Below, piece by piece: positions 13,142 through 13,434 of a DNA stretch of 13,434 bases. The stretch comes from CAYGZQ01 sp964354375 [NCBI: uncultured Planctomycetota bacterium]. GTDB taxonomy: Bacteria; JAJVIF01; JAPKYR01. The DNA lies in assembly GCA_964354375.1 (NCBI GenBank), contig CAYGZQ010000064.1:1-13434 (forward strand), read 5' to 3'. Position 1 is the stretch's first letter, and the number at the start of each line of letters is the position of its first letter. The notes under the pieces are model-generated. The model was not told where the DNA came from and ran no database searches. It saw only the letters and a list, made by a program, of their open reading frames with translations. Both the position numbers and the translations under genes were made by a program.

Positions 13142-13434
13142 CTGCTATCCGCGCATATAACCCCGGTAGCAGCTACTTTTTCGAAGACGAAAAAGGTAGC
13201 AGCTACCGGAAAGGATTTCGAAGACGAAAAAGCTAGCAGCTACCGGGATGCCGGAGCCGCCGGCGAATGATCCCGGCGAACTGCCCGGGCGGTAGCTGCT
13301 ATCCTTGGCGCGAGCGAAGCGAGCGGCAAGGTAGCTGCTATCCGCGCATGTAACCCCGGTAGCAGCTACTTTTTCGAAGACGAAAAAGGTAGCAGCTACC
13401 GGAAAGGATTTCGAAGACGAAAAAGGTAGCAGCT
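13100..13434. repeat. Complex repeat array with GTAGC-A-GCTAC palindromes, continuing past the window
   Basis: Two kinds of duplication overlap. A 51-nt block (13100-13150) that encodes the end and stop of the membrane protein recurs at 13254-13304 with two mismatches. A block of about 105 nt (13137-13241) recurs at 13330-13434 with two visible differences and is cut by the window edge. Within them, the 11-nt palindrome GTAGCAGCTAC or its complement occurs about nine times, mostly 29 or 36 nt apart. The stem CTTTTTCG/CGAAAAAG (13176-13183/13188-13195) and the 10-bp pair GTAGCTGCTA/TAGCAGCTAC (13138-13147/13167-13176) can fold. An unrelated insert with the direct repeat GCGAGC-GAA-GCGAGC lies at about 13307-13328. 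No gene is seen here. Confidence 0.8.

Noticed and set aside
13176-13195. Intrinsic terminator for the sigma unit
   Set aside because: The T-run forms the 5' side of the stem instead of following it, and the same structure is repeated in the array. It may still hinder transcription, but it is not the classical form.
13137-13434. CRISPR array
   Set aside because: The repeated motif is only 11-13 nt, changes orientation, and the sequences between copies are themselves repeated rather than unique. No cas genes are present.

Overview
This is a GC-rich stretch of bacterial chromosome. Nothing in it is phage-like, and there are no rRNA or tRNA genes. The proteins point to a Gram-negative, signalling-rich organism: an NtrY-type kinase, an exported cyclophilin with a lipobox, periplasmic binding and FG-GAP proteins, and an ECF sigma/anti-sigma pair. 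No gene here fixes the phylum. A poorly sampled environmental lineage is plausible, but that is a guess.

Layout. (a) 1-483 has no gene and holds a cluster of degenerate hairpin repeats. (b) 5396-484, minus strand, is a tight three-gene unit: an FG-GAP/VCBS-type exported protein, an orphan family-5-like solute-binding protein (1-nt overlap), and an NtrY-like membrane histidine kinase (3-nt gap). (c) 5520-6402 is a self-contained cassette: a REP-associated tyrosine transposase (RAYT) gene between two direct copies of a long, cloverleaf-like palindromic repeat. (d) 10889-6451, minus strand, is a lipoprotein cyclophilin, then a large phosphatase fused to an anti-sigma-kinase-like ATPase, then a receiver-like/GGDEF protein with a degenerate signature. 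The last two overlap by ATGA. (e) 10939-11060 is a repeat-rich divergent intergenic region. (f) 11133-13141, plus strand, is an ECF sigma factor, its membrane zinc-finger anti-sigma factor, and a polytopic membrane protein with a proline-rich tail. (g) 13100-13434 is a complex repeat array that begins inside the last codons of that membrane protein and runs off the window.

How the genes work together. Three independent signalling modules lie side by side: a periplasmic-binding-protein/histidine-kinase unit with no response regulator in view, a partner-switching-like phosphatase/ATPase with a GGDEF partner, and an ECF sigma/anti-sigma switch. Short palindromic repeats fill almost every gap between them. 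The RAYT-flanking repeat and the hairpins at 82-382 share a core, so they look like one diverging family. The two best promoters (upstream of 5396 and of 10889) both have a perfect extended -10, TGnTATAAT.
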